A stretch of DNA of 31,351 bases from Bacteroidales bacterium UBA1309 (GTDB lineage: Bacteria; Bacteroidota; Bacteroidia; Bacteroidales; Dysgonomonadaceae). The notes under the pieces are model-generated. The model had not been told where the DNA came from. It searched no databases and saw only the letters and a program-made list of their open reading frames with translations. Location of the stretch: the NCBI GenBank assembly GCA_002307185.1, contig DBTT01000028.1:1-31351 (forward strand), given 5' to 3'. This document shows, one piece after another, positions 24,201 through 31,351 of this stretch. Positions within the stretch are counted from its first letter, which is position 1, and each line of letters opens with the position of its first letter. Made by a program: the position numbers and the translations under genes.

Positions 24201-25622
24201 ATGATGCAGATAATGAAACATTTTTTTCTCAAAATCCTTCTTTGGTTGACGTTTGTGCCGTTTCTTGGAGCTCAAAATGATTCATCCGCTGTGAAGCAAT
24301 TTATTTCTTCTTCCGTATTTAAACACGCATTGGTCGGCTTTTGTGTCAAAGATTTCAATGGGAAAACCCTTTATGCCTACAACCAGGATAAACTATTGAC
24401 ACCGGCATCCATCATGAAAGTGGTGACCACTGCTTCCGCCTTGGAGATTCTGGGCGATGACTACCGGTACAAGACTAAACTCTCTTTCTCAGAACAAGAC
24501 TCCACTTTGGTTGTCACCGGGAGTGGCGACCCGACACTTGGCAGTGAATATTCAGACGAAGAATCAAGAAATTTTCTTTCAAAATGGTCGTCTGAAATAA
24601 AAGATAAGAAGTTCTCAAAAAAAACGTTCCATTTGCTCATTGATGATAGTCTCTTTGGGTATGACGGCATTTCCCAACAATGGACTTGGGAAGACATTGG
24701 CAACTATTATGCCGCAGGTGCTTACGGCATCAGTTTTATGGACAATACGTACAAGATTTACTTCAATACTCTTGCCGACAGCAGTCCGGTAATCGTCCAA
24801 TTGGAACCAAATATTCCGGGACTTACTTTCCAGAACAACTTGCAATTGAATACATCGGGTCAAGACAATGGATACATTCACGGCATCCCGTTTTCTTGTG
24901 ACCGTCGCATAACCGGCAATATCCCTGCGGGAAGGAGCAGCTTCTCCATCAAAGGCGATATACCTGATCCTGGATTATTCCTTGCGAAAAGCCTCACGGA
25001 CGAATTCCGCCTGGATGGGATGTCGGTCGTTGACTATAGGACAGTCCGAGGTCAACGTTTCCAATTGAAGCCTTTGACACCTTTTTACGAACACGTTTCG
25101 TCTCCTCTGAAAGATATTGTGCGCCAAATCAATGTGCGCAGCAACAACCATTATGCGGAGCATGTTATCCGCACAATTGGAGTTTCGGATGTTCAGGATG
25201 CTCCTCAGGATGCTCTTAAAAATGGTATAAATAGAATTCAATCATTCTGGAAATCGAAGGGTTTCGACACTTCCTCGCTGTTGATGTACGATGGTTGTGG
25301 ACTAAGCCCTGAGGATGGGGTGACACCTGAATTTATGACAGATGTTTTGGTCAAAATGCAACAAGGTAAAAACCAAAAATCTTTTTTCGAATCTTTACCC
25401 AAAGTGGGAGAGGAGGGAACTGTGCGGAATTTTCTGAAAGAAACGCATTTGTGCGGAAAAGTTCGGGCAAAAAGCGGCAGTATATCTGGAGTTCAATGCT
25501 TTGCCGGTTATTTTATAGATGGAGACCGCAAATACGCATTCACAGTGATGGTGAATAAATTTGAGGGGCCGCGCAAAGATGTGTTGAAAAATATCGAGGA
25601 ATTACTACAGTCGGTGTTTTAA
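24201..25622 (+). CDS. dacB: D-alanyl-D-alanine carboxypeptidase/endopeptidase (PBP4/DacB, peptidase S13)
   Basis: A 473-residue penicillin-binding protein of class C, normal for the S13 family, acting in the periplasm on peptidoglycan crosslinks and pentapeptides. A signal peptide is at the N-terminus (MKHFFLKILLWLTFVPFLGAQ). The three active-site motifs are present: SIMK (Ser70 nucleophile, Lys73), SNN (314-316) and KSG (424-426). The large insertion between SxxK and SxN motifs is typical of PBP4. Three closely spaced ATG codons (24201, 24204, 24213) compete as starts; the third gives the most usual signal peptide. It is monocistronic. Confidence 0.92.
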   Translation: MMQIMKHFFLKILLWLTFVPFLGAQNDSSAVKQFISSSVFKHALVGFCVKDFNGKTLYAYNQDKLLTPASIMKVVTTASALEILGDDYRYKTKLSFSEQDSTLVVTGSGDPTLGSEYSDEESRNFLSKWSSEIKDKKFSKKTFHLLIDDSLFGYDGISQQWTWEDIGNYYAAGAYGISFMDNTYKIYFNTLADSSPVIVQLEPNIPGLTFQNNLQLNTSGQDNGYIHGIPFSCDRRITGNIPAGRSSFSIKGDIPDPGLFLAKSLTDEFRLDGMSVVDYRTVRGQRFQLKPLTPFYEHVSSPLKDIVRQINVRSNNHYAEHVIRTIGVSDVQDAPQDALKNGINRIQSFWKSKGFDTSSLLMYDGCGLSPEDGVTPEFMTDVLVKMQQGKNQKSFFESLPKVGEEGTVRNFLKETHLCGKVRAKSGSISGVQCFAGYFIDGDRKYAFTVMVNKFEGPRKDVLKNIEELLQSVF

Positions 25623-25778
25623 TGACGATTTGTAATATTTAAAGAGGTTTCCTAAATGAGGCTACAATTTTTCCATTATTCCTTTTCCTGCCAAGCAAAT
25701 ATTCCTTCTGGGTTTTCCTCCCCACCGCAATTTCTCTAAGTTCAATCCCTCGTTGTCATTTCCAAAACGCACACAAAA

Positions 25779-25827
25779 CATATTGCCTCTGAAAAATATC
25801 CATCGGGTATTTTTCAGAGGCAATATG
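25779..25827. terminator. Long perfect hairpin between convergent genes
   Basis: A perfect 20-bp inverted repeat (25779-25798 with 25808-25827), starting CATATTGCC and closing GGCAATATG, with a 9-base loop. It lies 15 bases past the stop of the minus-strand PepSY gene and after the dacB gene, so it is probably a shared terminator. It lacks a strong T-run; the minus strand continues TGTTTTGTG. Confidence 0.6.
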
Positions 25828-25841
25828 CTGGATCGGCATCA

Positions 25842-27362
25842 TTAAAAAATATTCAGATCAAATACATTCATTGCCACAATCAGAGGCAAGAATACAAGCA
25901 TAAATGCCAATGAATAGGTGAAGTATTTCAACATCGAACGGTTGTCTTTCTTGAAAATCAGCCCGATTAGGTATGCAATCAGCGCAACCAAAGCGAACGC
26001 AAAGTTTATCAATACGATGATTGCCGTATAATATGCCACGAACATGGCCGGTGGAATCACCACGCCCGAAATCAACCCGTATAAAAAGCCGGTGGTGAAT
26101 GCTCCCAAAAGAATGGCCACCGCATACTTCAATCCCTTCACGAAATAATGGAGGAAGCTGGTATTCCCAATTGCTACTGGAATTTCCGGCTGTGGTTTGC
26201 TTGGAGCTTGGCGGTTGCGACGACCCCGATACCTCGGCCACCAAATGATAAATCCGCTGACGAACATCACAGGCAGCAGCAGGGTTCCCAGCAGTGCCAG
26301 GATTCGGGTAGGCCATCCACCGAAAGTGCCGAAATGCAGGGGTGTGACCCAACTTAAGTAGGAATTGCCCGTGTCGGGAAAGTCCGTTTCGCTGTTGAGC
26401 AATATTTTTCCGGAATATTGATCCACCATAAACATCAGCCGCTTCCCTGTTTTGGATTTGCCTTCAATTTGCGCATCAAAGCGGTAAGCTCCGTCTTTTT
26501 TCGCTGGCACCGAGATTCCTTTTATTTCGATATCCGGAAACAGGGCATAGATTCTCGCTGAAGCTTGCCGTGGGGCAAGTGGCTGCTGATTTTCCTTCAC
26601 AACGGATTTTGCATTGAATATCGAGGCTACCGATTGTGGCGATCGTCCATTCAGCAAAAACAGCAAGGCAATGAAGAATGTGCTGAAGCAAATGATCACT
26701 CCCGTGAGAGCCAAAGTGAGAACCACCGGCGCAGATAAAACGCCCAGGACTTTGTGCCAGTCGTAATTCTGCTTTTTGAAACCGGCTTTTAGGTCCACGC
26801 TTAGACTTTTTTTCACGTGTTTCAGCTTTTTGGGTAGCCATAGGCGAATCCCGCTTATGGTGAGGATAATGAGCGATAAGGCTGCCAATCCGACAATGAA
26901 ACTACCGATACCCGGGATGAACAACGTGCGGTGGAGGGTGGCTACAATTCGGATGAAGGAGCTGCTTGCGATCCGTTTCCCCGTGATTTCTGCTGTGTAG
27001 GGGTCAACGAAAAACTCAGTTTGGTCTTTGAAGCTATAGAACCGATAGGTCGAAATCGGACTCTCTTCGTCGGTGACCATGGCATATTCAAACCTCTTTT
27101 CTGGGTGTTTGGTTTCCACCAGTGGAATAATGTCTTCCAATGGAATTCTTTTCTGTTGTTCAATGGTCGTGAAAAGTTCGGGGTTCAGGGCGTGGTCTAT
27201 TTCGTCTTGAAACACGAGGATACCGCCCGTAAGCCCTACAATGGAGAGAACAGCTCCTGCAAATATACCCAAATACAAGTGCCATTTGCCAAACCACCGT
27301 TTTTGATGAATCGCCCATTGCGGTTTGCTGAAAATCGGTGAAATGTATTTTTTGAGGAACAT
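25842..27362 (-). CDS. PepSY-associated transmembrane protein (iron-regulated membrane protein family)
   Basis: A 506-residue inner-membrane protein of the PepSY_TM family. The first helix (about 27-50, WHLYLGIFAGAVLSIVGLTGG) follows the conserved KRWFGKWH. A periplasmic PepSY-like domain (about 55-130, with FVDPYTAEITGKR) comes next. Further helices lie at about 150-175, 200-235 and 345-378 (ending FIIWWPRYRG), with a second periplasmic segment between them (MVDQYSGKILL). The last 100 residues add three or four helices beyond the core. Conserved histidines (HR in LHRTLF, DWHKVLG, PLHFGTFGG) could hold heme. Relatives such as FoxB and FpvG reduce ferric siderophores at the inner membrane. Its position behind a siderophore receptor gene fits that role. 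Confidence 0.85.
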   Translation of the reverse strand: MFLKKYISPIFSKPQWAIHQKRWFGKWHLYLGIFAGAVLSIVGLTGGILVFQDEIDHALNPELFTTIEQQKRIPLEDIIPLVETKHPEKRFEYAMVTDEESPISTYRFYSFKDQTEFFVDPYTAEITGKRIASSSFIRIVATLHRTLFIPGIGSFIVGLAALSLIILTISGIRLWLPKKLKHVKKSLSVDLKAGFKKQNYDWHKVLGVLSAPVVLTLALTGVIICFSTFFIALLFLLNGRSPQSVASIFNAKSVVKENQQPLAPRQASARIYALFPDIEIKGISVPAKKDGAYRFDAQIEGKSKTGKRLMFMVDQYSGKILLNSETDFPDTGNSYLSWVTPLHFGTFGGWPTRILALLGTLLLPVMFVSGFIIWWPRYRGRRNRQAPSKPQPEIPVAIGNTSFLHYFVKGLKYAVAILLGAFTTGFLYGLISGVVIPPAMFVAYYTAIIVLINFAFALVALIAYLIGLIFKKDNRSMLKYFTYSLAFMLVFLPLIVAMNVFDLNIF

Positions 27363-27391
27363 TATCAGATAGTTTTTTAGATTAGTTGATA

Positions 27392-27422
27392 AATAGCTGT
27401 TAGCTAAAGGCTAACAGCTATT
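27392..27422 (-). repeat. Intercistronic hairpin between the receptor and PepSY genes
   Basis: A perfect 13-bp inverted repeat AATAGCTGTTAGC/GCTAACAGCTATT with a five-base loop fills the 64-nt gap. There is no T-run worth naming, so it is more likely an RNA-stabilising or expression-tuning hairpin than a full terminator. Confidence 0.55.
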
Positions 27423-27426
27423 CGCT

Positions 27427-29799
27427 TTAAAACTTCAACGCCACGCTTCCCACAATTTGCCTGGGCATTTGAGGATATATTCCTGCATTTCCAGTCCATA
27501 TATCCAGGTTCAATAAATTGTTAGCCCGCAATGCAAACGAATAGGAAGGCTTGTCATAAGATATTTTCGCATTCACCAGCGTGTAGGCTGGAACGATGAA
27601 CGCACCATCTGGAGCCTGGTTCATGACATAGGTTTTGCCTACATAGTTTCCACCTGCGCCGATACTGAAATTATTCAGGAAGTTGTACGTTTGAAAATGG
27701 TAGTGAAGCCATACATTGAACTGGTTTTTAGCTCCTGCCGTGGTGGGGCGCAAGCCGTTCACCGATTCGTCCGCCTTTTCATACTTGCTGTCGTTGTAGG
27801 CGTAACCAAACATCACGTTGAAGTTTGGAAACGGATTTCCCAGTATTTCGGCTTCAAAGCCACGGCTTTTTTGTGTCCCGTCCTGTATGTTGAAGTCAAT
27901 GTCGTCAGGATCATTTCTCACGATGTCCTTCACCCGGATGTCGTAAACGCTCAATGTCCCGGTGAAGTTTCCATCAAAAAGGGCATATTTCAAGCCCGCT
28001 TCAAACTGGAACGAATGCTCCGGCTTGAAAAGATTGTTGTTTTTGTCCGTCCCGTTCTTGTTTGTAAACCCTGTCTGGTAATTTGCGAACACCGACAAGG
28101 TGTTCAAAATAGGCTGATACACAACGCCAAACTTCGGAGACACTGCGTTTTGGTTATATCCCTCCGACCAGCTGTCGGTGGCCCCGTCGTAAATCCCTTT
28201 GGCTATAAACCGGTCGAACCTCACACCGGCATTTACCAAAAGCCGGCTCGTGATATTCAGCACGTCGTTCACATAAGTGCTGTAAACGCTGGTGGTGCCG
28301 CCGAAAGGCTTTTTGCTGGCATCCGTTTGAGCCGTTTGGAACAAATAGTCGATGTTGTTTTTTTCAAAATCGTAGTAATTGGAATTTTCCCCTTTCACTG
28401 CAACAACGTCAAAGATGCCAGGGTAGGCATAACCGAAAAGGGAGCCGTATTCGTTGCTTTGGAAGGTTCGCCAGTACGATTGGTTATCGTGGTAATAATA
28501 GTCCAGACCGAGCACCATGCGGTTTCTCATAGTTGCGATTTTAAAATCGCCAACGAAGTTTTGTTGAATTTGGTGTGTATTGACAGACGTTTCGTATTTT
28601 CGGGTCATCCTTCCCATGTAATCTGCTCCCGCTGTTCCGTAGTCGATGCTGGTCAAATCTCCCGACAGAAGGGCGGTTATCACCCCTTTCACCACGTTGG
28701 GCAGAAGCACCATCCTCACTTCGTATCCGTCATCGTTTCCCGAAGAATATAGAGCAGAGGTGGCTGACTTCCATGTGTCCGAAATCTTGTATTCCACCGT
28801 TGCGTTCAAGTTGAACGTCTGTCCCGTGGTAACGAGGTTCTTGTTGTAGAAAGACCTTTTTCGGTTTAGCCCAAAATCCTTGATGTTTTCCGTGCCGAAA
28901 CCCTCCTTGATGGTTGTTGGCATTTCCTCGACAATCGAACTGATGTAGGTTTCGGATGCGCCTGCGTCTTCAAGTATTTCCGCCACGTATTGCTTCACCG
29001 CATTTGGTGTCAGGGAAAACATGGTGCGGCTTCCCATGCCGGCCACTTCTGTCGCATTGAATTCGCTGGAAAGGCCGATCTTCACCTTGTCGCTAAGCTG
29101 GTAGCTGAAGGAGGGTGCCACCAGCAGATTTTTCGTGTAACCGCCGTTGTCGGTGAATGTGCCTTGGTTGCTATAAGCCACATTTGTTCGCGAAAGCAAA
29201 GTCTTGGCTTTGTTGATCGGTAAATTCAAGTCGATGCCGATTCGGTTGAAACTAAAGCTTCCGGCACTCACATCCACTCCAAGGCTATAGTCATCGTAAG
29301 GCTTCTTGGTGACACGGTTGATCAAGCCCCCGTAGGAAGTGATGATCCCGCCGAATAGTGTTGCCGAAGGACCTTTTATCACTTCGATTGCCGACACGTT
29401 TTGCACGTCGGAGGGCATGGTGATGTTGTTTGCCAAACCATTCAGGGCTTTGATCTGCGTGGCAAACCCGCGGCTCACGTAGGTGGCGCCGCCATACATG
29501 ACGCTTCCCGCCCACCCGTCGGTGCTTTTGCTGATGCCTGGCGAGTTGCGCACCACATCGTCCATGTTGTAGATCTTTTGTTGGGTGATGAGGGTGCTGG
29601 TAATCCCTGTATAAACCTGTGGATTCTCCAAGTTTTTCAAAGGCAGTTTGCCCACGTAATCACTGCGGCCGGCTATGACCGGCTTTGTGCCGATAATTTC
29701 CACCTCGTCTATATATTTTGACCTAAGGCTGTCGTTCGCTTCCTGAGCGGACAGCACGCCTGTGAAAAACAAGCATAGCGGAACAATTATTTTTCTCAT
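27427..29799 (-). CDS. TonB-dependent siderophore receptor
   Basis: An outer-membrane receptor of 790 residues from the ATG at 29799, chosen because it gives a clean signal peptide (MRKIIVPLCLFFTGVLSAQ). An upstream in-frame ATG at 29853 would add 18 polar residues before it. The TonB-box region is near DEVEIIGTK. The plug domain (about 35-190) has TQQKIYNMDDVVRNSPGIS, then VSRGFATQIKALNGL and VSAIEVIKGPSATLFGG. The 22-strand barrel follows, with siderophore-receptor phrases such as SPKFGVVYQP and SVFANYQTGF, ending in aromatic SVALKF. It lacks the carboxypeptidase-like N-terminal domain of SusC proteins, so iron-siderophore uptake is more likely than glycan uptake. The PepSY gene follows on the same strand. 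Confidence 0.92.
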   Translation of the reverse strand: MRKIIVPLCLFFTGVLSAQEANDSLRSKYIDEVEIIGTKPVIAGRSDYVGKLPLKNLENPQVYTGITSTLITQQKIYNMDDVVRNSPGISKSTDGWAGSVMYGGATYVSRGFATQIKALNGLANNITMPSDVQNVSAIEVIKGPSATLFGGIITSYGGLINRVTKKPYDDYSLGVDVSAGSFSFNRIGIDLNLPINKAKTLLSRTNVAYSNQGTFTDNGGYTKNLLVAPSFSYQLSDKVKIGLSSEFNATEVAGMGSRTMFSLTPNAVKQYVAEILEDAGASETYISSIVEEMPTTIKEGFGTENIKDFGLNRKRSFYNKNLVTTGQTFNLNATVEYKISDTWKSATSALYSSGNDDGYEVRMVLLPNVVKGVITALLSGDLTSIDYGTAGADYMGRMTRKYETSVNTHQIQQNFVGDFKIATMRNRMVLGLDYYYHDNQSYWRTFQSNEYGSLFGYAYPGIFDVVAVKGENSNYYDFEKNNIDYLFQTAQTDASKKPFGGTTSVYSTYVNDVLNITSRLLVNAGVRFDRFIAKGIYDGATDSWSEGYNQNAVSPKFGVVYQPILNTLSVFANYQTGFTNKNGTDKNNNLFKPEHSFQFEAGLKYALFDGNFTGTLSVYDIRVKDIVRNDPDDIDFNIQDGTQKSRGFEAEILGNPFPNFNVMFGYAYNDSKYEKADESVNGLRPTTAGAKNQFNVWLHYHFQTYNFLNNFSIGAGGNYVGKTYVMNQAPDGAFIVPAYTLVNAKISYDKPSYSFALRANNLLNLDIWTGNAGIYPQMPRQIVGSVALKF

Positions 29800-29909
29800 A
29801 AGATAGCTGATAAATTTTAAATTGAAATCTCTTTTAATCCCTGACATTGGCACGGAAGTTCTTGATAATTTTTTCTTTTTTAGTTTTATTAAACACTAAT
29901 CCTAAACCA

Positions 29910-29940
29910 CAAAAATAGTACTAGACTACTAGCGCCTCAA
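29910..29940 (-). promoter_or_regulatory. Promoter of the siderophore receptor operon with overlapping dyad
   Basis: On the minus strand, TTGA (29940-29937), 19 bases, then TATTTTTG (29917-29910) resembles the Bacteroidota promoter. An inverted repeat TAGTA(29916-29920)/TACTA(29927-29931) touches the -7 box and could be the site of an iron repressor. It does not match the classical Fur box. Confidence 0.5.
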
Positions 29941-30310
29941 TACCTATTAATGATGAATTAGATAATAGATAATACCTATAATGGAGGATGTGAAATGAAA
30001 AATAGCTAATGAGTGATGGCTTTTCACAAATAGACAAGAAGCTGGAATAAAATTTCTATGGGTAGAATAGATGAGTTGGTGCCTGTGCAAATTTTGCGAA
30101 CGGCGCAATCCCCCCATTGCGGCGTCCCCAGCAACGTTGGTGCATCACCCATGCAAAATAATGCTTCACGACAGCCAGCCAATCTTCCATTCACGCCGGG
30201 ATGCCCCCCAACAGATAGATACGTAACACATTACGTCTCTACAGATTTACCGATACGCACCTTTTTTGTGTGCGCAAGCAGTTCCCCTCTCTTTGGGAGA
30301 GGGGTTAGGG
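29941..30310. repeat. Cluster of REP-like palindromes
   Basis: No gene is seen. Inverted repeats visible are CGCAAT(30104-30109)/ATTGCG(30116-30121), then AGATACGTAA(30217-30226)/TTACGTCTCT(30231-30240) with one mismatch, then CCCCTCTC(30284-30291)/GAGAGGGG(30297-30304) followed by TTAGGGGTGAGG. The last two types recall palindromes scattered in many copies between genes of Bacteroidota genomes, but copy number here cannot be judged. Confidence 0.5.
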
Positions 30311-30318
30311 GTGAGGCT

Positions 30319-30354
30319 AAAAAAATCCTTACGGGCTTCACAGCCCATAAGGAT
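30319..30354 (-). terminator. Intrinsic terminator of the right structured RNA
   Basis: On the minus strand ATCCTTA-GGGCT pairs with AGCCC-TAAGGAT (30354-30325), followed by a run of T. The stem covaries with the one at 395-426. Confidence 0.75.
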
Positions 30355-30616
30355 CACAAAAAAATAAGTTTATTTACATCCCGGTTTCCAAACTTTCAAT
30401 TCAAAAAATAACGTCCAAACCGGGATAAACATCATCCCCCCCAAGCTTCCCAGCTTGCAAAGGGATGAACAACACAAAAACTACCCGTAAAACGAGATAA
30501 TCTTTGGGTGTGCCACCGTGTTGAAAGAGGAGGAAGCTACAGGGAGTACGACTTCGAGTCGCCGCCCAGATTAAGTCTTCGGATAGAGGAGCCTTAGCCC
30601 CTGCAAAGCTCCCCGT

Positions 30617-30688
30617 CCGCTTCACTCGCCCGAATAAAGGTCCTTTACTCGCTCGGATAAAGCGGGTTCACTCGGGCGGATAAAGCGC
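30617..30688 (-). repeat. Three tandem 24-bp repeats behind the DUF4469 gene
   Basis: Units 30665-30688, 30641-30664 and 30617-30640 read on the minus strand as imperfect copies with a common core CTTTATYCG, three bases, then CGAGTRAA. They begin six bases after the stop codon. The left window edge starts inside what appears to be the third unit of the other copy. Confidence 0.7.
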
Positions 30689-30694
30689 CTTTAT

Positions 30695-31351
30695 CTACGC
30701 CACGGTCAGCACTTTTTCGAACAGGGCTGTCCGAGGTGCTGCAAGCAAAGAACTCACAGCATACTGTGTCACCACCTCCACCACATATTCTCCGGCAGGC
30801 AACGCCGGGATCACCACCAGCAGCTCCGAAGGATTGTTGGTGACGATGTCCGTCGGATCCACCGCCGTGCGGGCTTGCGTGGCAGTGTCCAGAAAGAAGA
30901 CGCCGTTGGCGGCATCCGTGCCGGCCACCTTGATCTTGTTGCCGCTGATGCGCAAGTTGCGCCCCGGCGTGAGCAGGTCGTTCACCGAACCCGTCTTCAC
31001 GTCGGTCACCTGCACGATCGTCGCCGAGGCATCGGCCAGCCCGAGGATCTGCACCTCGATGTTGGGGATTTCAACGCGGAGCTTTTCCCCTTGGTTGAAC
31101 TGGAACAGGATGCTGTGTTTCTCCGCACTGAAGGTTTCCTGCGGGCTGTCGAACACCCCGCGGATAAGTGTGCCCGCCGTGAAATAGCCCGTGTTCACCG
31201 AATAGCCGTCGCACAGCTGGTAGGCCATTTCCTTGAACCACAGCTCCACGGCGTGTTGCATGGCCGTGGCAGACACGTCCGCACCGCCCCGGTTGACAGC
31301 CGCCTCGCTGATTTGTTGTACATCCCGTGAACGCTCGCTCAACACGCGCGC
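30695..31351 (-). CDS. HU-like DNA-binding / DUF4469 domain protein, 5' end outside the window
   Basis: The visible 218 residues (the frame stays open to the window edge; the GTG at 31345 is not the likely start) match the Bacteroidota family with an HU-like DNA-binding domain followed by DUF4469, an Ig-like fold. The first part (VSATAMQHAVELWFKEMAYQ, then GYSVNTGYFTAGTLIRGVF) is the HU-like half. LTPGRNLRISGNKIKVAG marks the start of DUF4469, which closes with ELLVVIPALPAGEYVVEVVTQY. About 20-30 N-terminal residues are missing. The gene is clearly richer in G and C than its neighbours, with third positions mostly G or C, which suggests transfer or special codon selection. The structured RNA element follows its stop directly. 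Its cellular role is unknown; nucleoid binding is inferred from the HU-like fold. Confidence 0.85.
   Translation of the reverse strand, partial: ARVLSERSRDVQQISEAAVNRGGADVSATAMQHAVELWFKEMAYQLCDGYSVNTGYFTAGTLIRGVFDSPQETFSAEKHSILFQFNQGEKLRVEIPNIEVQILGLADASATIVQVTDVKTGSVNDLLTPGRNLRISGNKIKVAGTDAANGVFFLDTATQARTAVDPTDIVTNNPSELLVVIPALPAGEYVVEVVTQYAVSSLLAAPRTALFEKVLTVA

Larger units (their letters stand above)
30319..30688 (-). ncRNA. Structured RNA element, right copy, ending in an intrinsic terminator
   Basis: Reverse-oriented homologue of 1-440, starting right behind the stop codon of the DUF4469 gene. From its 5' end on the minus strand it has three tandem 24-mers, the conserved 60-nt block (30541-30600) with the GCGACT-CGA-AGTCGT hairpin, a stem CAAGC/GCTTG inside ATCCC/GGGAT (30434-30466), a 10-bp stem ATCCCGGTTT/AAACCGGGAT (30378-30426), and a terminator. 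Every stem has a counterpart in the left copy with changed but still paired bases. It may be a 3' untranslated region that is processed, or an independent RNA. A 74-codon frame inside it (30401-30625) is not kept in the left copy. Confidence 0.6.

Noticed and set aside
29857..29870. A TTGGCACG sequence resembling a sigma-54 -24 element on the plus strand
   Set aside because: The -12 GC is missing and the nearby gene lies on the other strand, so it cannot drive it.
30401..30625. A 74-codon minus-strand frame inside the right RNA element
   Set aside because: The frame is broken in the left copy by a length change of about 23 nt, and the changes between copies do not favour silent sites. The stems are better conserved than the frame.

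Overview
The window reads as chromosomal DNA of an anaerobic Bacteroidales bacterium (phylum Bacteroidota), probably a relative of Dysgonomonas, Parabacteroides or Paludibacter. The evidence is the fimbrillin-like lipoprotein, the DUF4369-TlpA lipoprotein, the HU-like/DUF4469 protein, the Bacteroidota-type glnS, carAB and groESL, and repeated use of the Bacteroidota -7 promoter box TAnnTTTG in front of genes. The species cannot be fixed from the sequence.

Layout. 1-445 holds one copy of a structured RNA element that ends in an intrinsic terminator. 445-1209 is hairpin-rich spacer. 1210-3024 encodes a 50-residue peptide and a fimbrillin-like lipoprotein. 3413-6313 is an arsenic/organoarsenical cluster: ArsR repressor, small thioredoxin (ArsE-like), exported ArsF-family thioredoxin-like protein, ArsG-family membrane protein, and an ArsP-family permease. 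6314-7240 is non-coding and looks decayed. 7315-10514 is glnS plus a TPR protein. 10728-12026 is O-acetylhomoserine sulfhydrylase. 12503-13561 (minus) is a TlpA-like lipoprotein. 13789-15782 is groES-groL. 15940-17453 (minus) is bcp-recA. 17662-17898 (minus) is an aldehyde dehydrogenase remnant. 18010-18945 (minus) is queG. 19071-19152 is tRNA-Leu(UAG). 19517-23855 is carA-carB behind a leader with an intrinsic terminator. 24201-25622 is a DacB/PBP4-type peptidase. 25842-29799 (minus) is a TonB-dependent siderophore receptor followed by a PepSY membrane protein. 29941-30310 is a cluster of REP-like palindromes. 30319-30688 (minus) is the second copy of the structured RNA, directly behind a truncated HU-like/DUF4469 gene at 30695-31351.

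How it fits together. Most of the window is housekeeping: translation, folding, recombination, queuosine, carbamoyl phosphate, sulfur amino acids and cell wall. Two accessory modules stand out: the arsenic cluster and the siderophore receptor/PepSY pair. In the arsenic cluster, a cytoplasmic CxxC protein, a CcdA/DsbD-like membrane protein and an exported CxxC protein sit in one transcription unit, which suggests a thiol relay across the membrane.

The most unusual feature is the pair of diverged RNA copies at the two window edges, oriented towards each other. Their stems differ by compensatory changes (GCAGGC/GCCTGC against CAAGC/GCTTG; TCGGTTT/AAACCGA against CCCGGTTT/AAACCGGG; CCTTG/CAAGG against CCTTA/TAAGG). 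This points to a conserved structured RNA tied to the 3' end of a DUF4469 gene.
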